From Clostridia bacterium (GTDB taxonomy: Bacteria; Bacillota; Clostridia; Oscillospirales; UBA644): a DNA stretch of 64,000 nt. The notes below the pieces were generated by a model. It made no database searches. It worked only from the letters and a program-made list of their open reading frames with translations, and was not told where the DNA came from. Below are positions 63,651 through 64,000 of this stretch, piece after piece. The stretch is from assembly GCA_017621705.1 (NCBI GenBank), contig JAGASR010000037.1, forward strand, positions 19,195-83,194. The letters are read 5' to 3'. How positions within the stretch are numbered: position 1 is the first letter of the stretch; every line of letters begins with the position of its first letter. The position numbers and the translations under genes were made by a program.

Positions 63651-63678
63651 AACTACGATTTATCTTATGGCATACAAG

Positions 63679-63735
63679 AAACCGCTGTAATTTTCATCCT
63701 CGCAAGGATGTAGATTACAGCGGTTTTGTATTTTC
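63679..63735 (+). terminator. Terminator of the trp operon
   Basis: A 13-bp stem (63679-63691 with 63714-63726) with an inner CATCC/GGATG stem, followed by TTTTGTATTTT. Confidence 0.9.
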
Positions 63736-63739
63736 TGAG

Positions 63740-64000
63740 GAAAGGTGTCAAACTGCATTTTTACAGTTTGGGTACCATTTTCGAGGAAAATATGCGGGTG
63801 TCCAGAGGGGTGCGGGTCTCCGGTGGAGACCTCAAAATGCGAAGTATTTTGAAGCACTGACCGAGCCGGCAGGCGAGACGCATCCCTTGGCTCTGGGTTT
63901 CCAATAGGGGCGAGAAGCATCCCTGTTGGCACACGATTTTGCTTGCAAAGTCTAGTGTGTTATACCTTTTGCGACCGCTGACGCTGGAAAGGGGCTGTCC
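63740..64000. other. GC-rich palindrome-rich block of unknown nature
   Basis: A 261-base block, visibly richer in G and C than the rest, full of short perfect palindromes: AAACTG/CAGTTT (near 63751-63770), GGTCTCC/GGAGACC (about 63816-63832), CAAAAT/ATTTTG (about 63834-63852), and two GCATCCCT repeats (63880s and 63910s). An open frame on the minus strand (63660-63932) has no ribosome binding site and crosses the terminator. It may be the edge of a mobile element continuing past the window; nothing here proves that. Confidence 0.35.

Noticed and set aside
63660..63932. A 90-codon minus-strand frame after trpA
   Set aside because: It crosses the trp terminator hairpin, has no ribosome binding site and no recognisable domain.

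Overview
The window is a chromosomal stretch of an anaerobic, low-to-medium-GC Gram-positive bacterium, most likely a gut or rumen member of the class Clostridia (Bacillota). Reasons: strong AGGAGG-type ribosome binding sites, many near-consensus TTGACA-N17-TATAAT promoters, a T-box riboswitch, a ClpE-type chaperone, an ECF vitamin transporter core, DUF1538/DUF3899/DUF4830/DUF5711/DUF6061 proteins, and an oxygen-sensitive glycyl radical enzyme with its radical-SAM activase. No rRNA, CRISPR array, transposase or integrase was seen. The assignment to a genus is not possible from sequence reading alone.

Layout. 1-8.4 kb: end of a metallo-beta-lactamase-fold gene, a GH29 fucosidase-like gene, a DUF1538 membrane protein paired with a tandem P-II-like protein, an XRE/TPR-like regulator enclosed by a 137-bp direct repeat, a sigma-factor-like protein with a large C-terminal extension, and an alpha/beta esterase. 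8.5-10.5 kb: an ABC exporter behind an elaborate attenuator with a 13-codon Cys/Tyr-rich leader peptide. 10.6-19.6 kb (minus): an oligopeptide transporter operon oppA-B-C-D-F plus DUF3899, in which OppD, OppC and OppF carry large insertions. 19.9-32.0 kb (minus): an eight-gene operon of a six-hairpin (alpha/alpha) protein, a branching-enzyme-like GH13, a DeoC aldolase, an FGGY kinase, an iron alcohol dehydrogenase, a glycyl radical enzyme activase, a glycyl radical enzyme and adenine deaminase; a separate GH36 gene lies upstream. 35.3-45.4 kb (minus): a ten-gene housekeeping operon (methyltransferase, ecfA1, ecfA2, ecfT, truA, DUF5711, cvpA, pgsA, clpE, trxB-like). 45.5-47.6 kb: a small membrane protein, an XRE regulator and three tRNAs. 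47.6-55.8 kb: an MFS permease, the ylxM-ffh-rpsP-khpA-rimM-trmD operon, and rpsO-pnp with a long structured leader. 55.9-64 kb: tRNA-Gln, a truncated XRE gene, a DUF6061 gene, and the complete trpEGDCFBA operon.

How parts work together. The trp operon is preceded by a T-box with a Trp (UGG) specifier and then by a 22-codon open frame with a strong ribosome binding site and tandem Trp codons, so it may sense both uncharged tRNA-Trp and Trp-limited translation. The glycyl radical enzyme operon looks like a fermentative route in which a dehydrated (deoxy) sugar is phosphorylated, split by the DeoC-type aldolase to a triose phosphate and a small aldehyde, and the aldehyde is reduced by the alcohol dehydrogenase; its association with glucan-type genes and adenine deaminase leaves the true substrate open. 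These two loci and the attenuator before the ABC exporter are the most interesting parts of the window.
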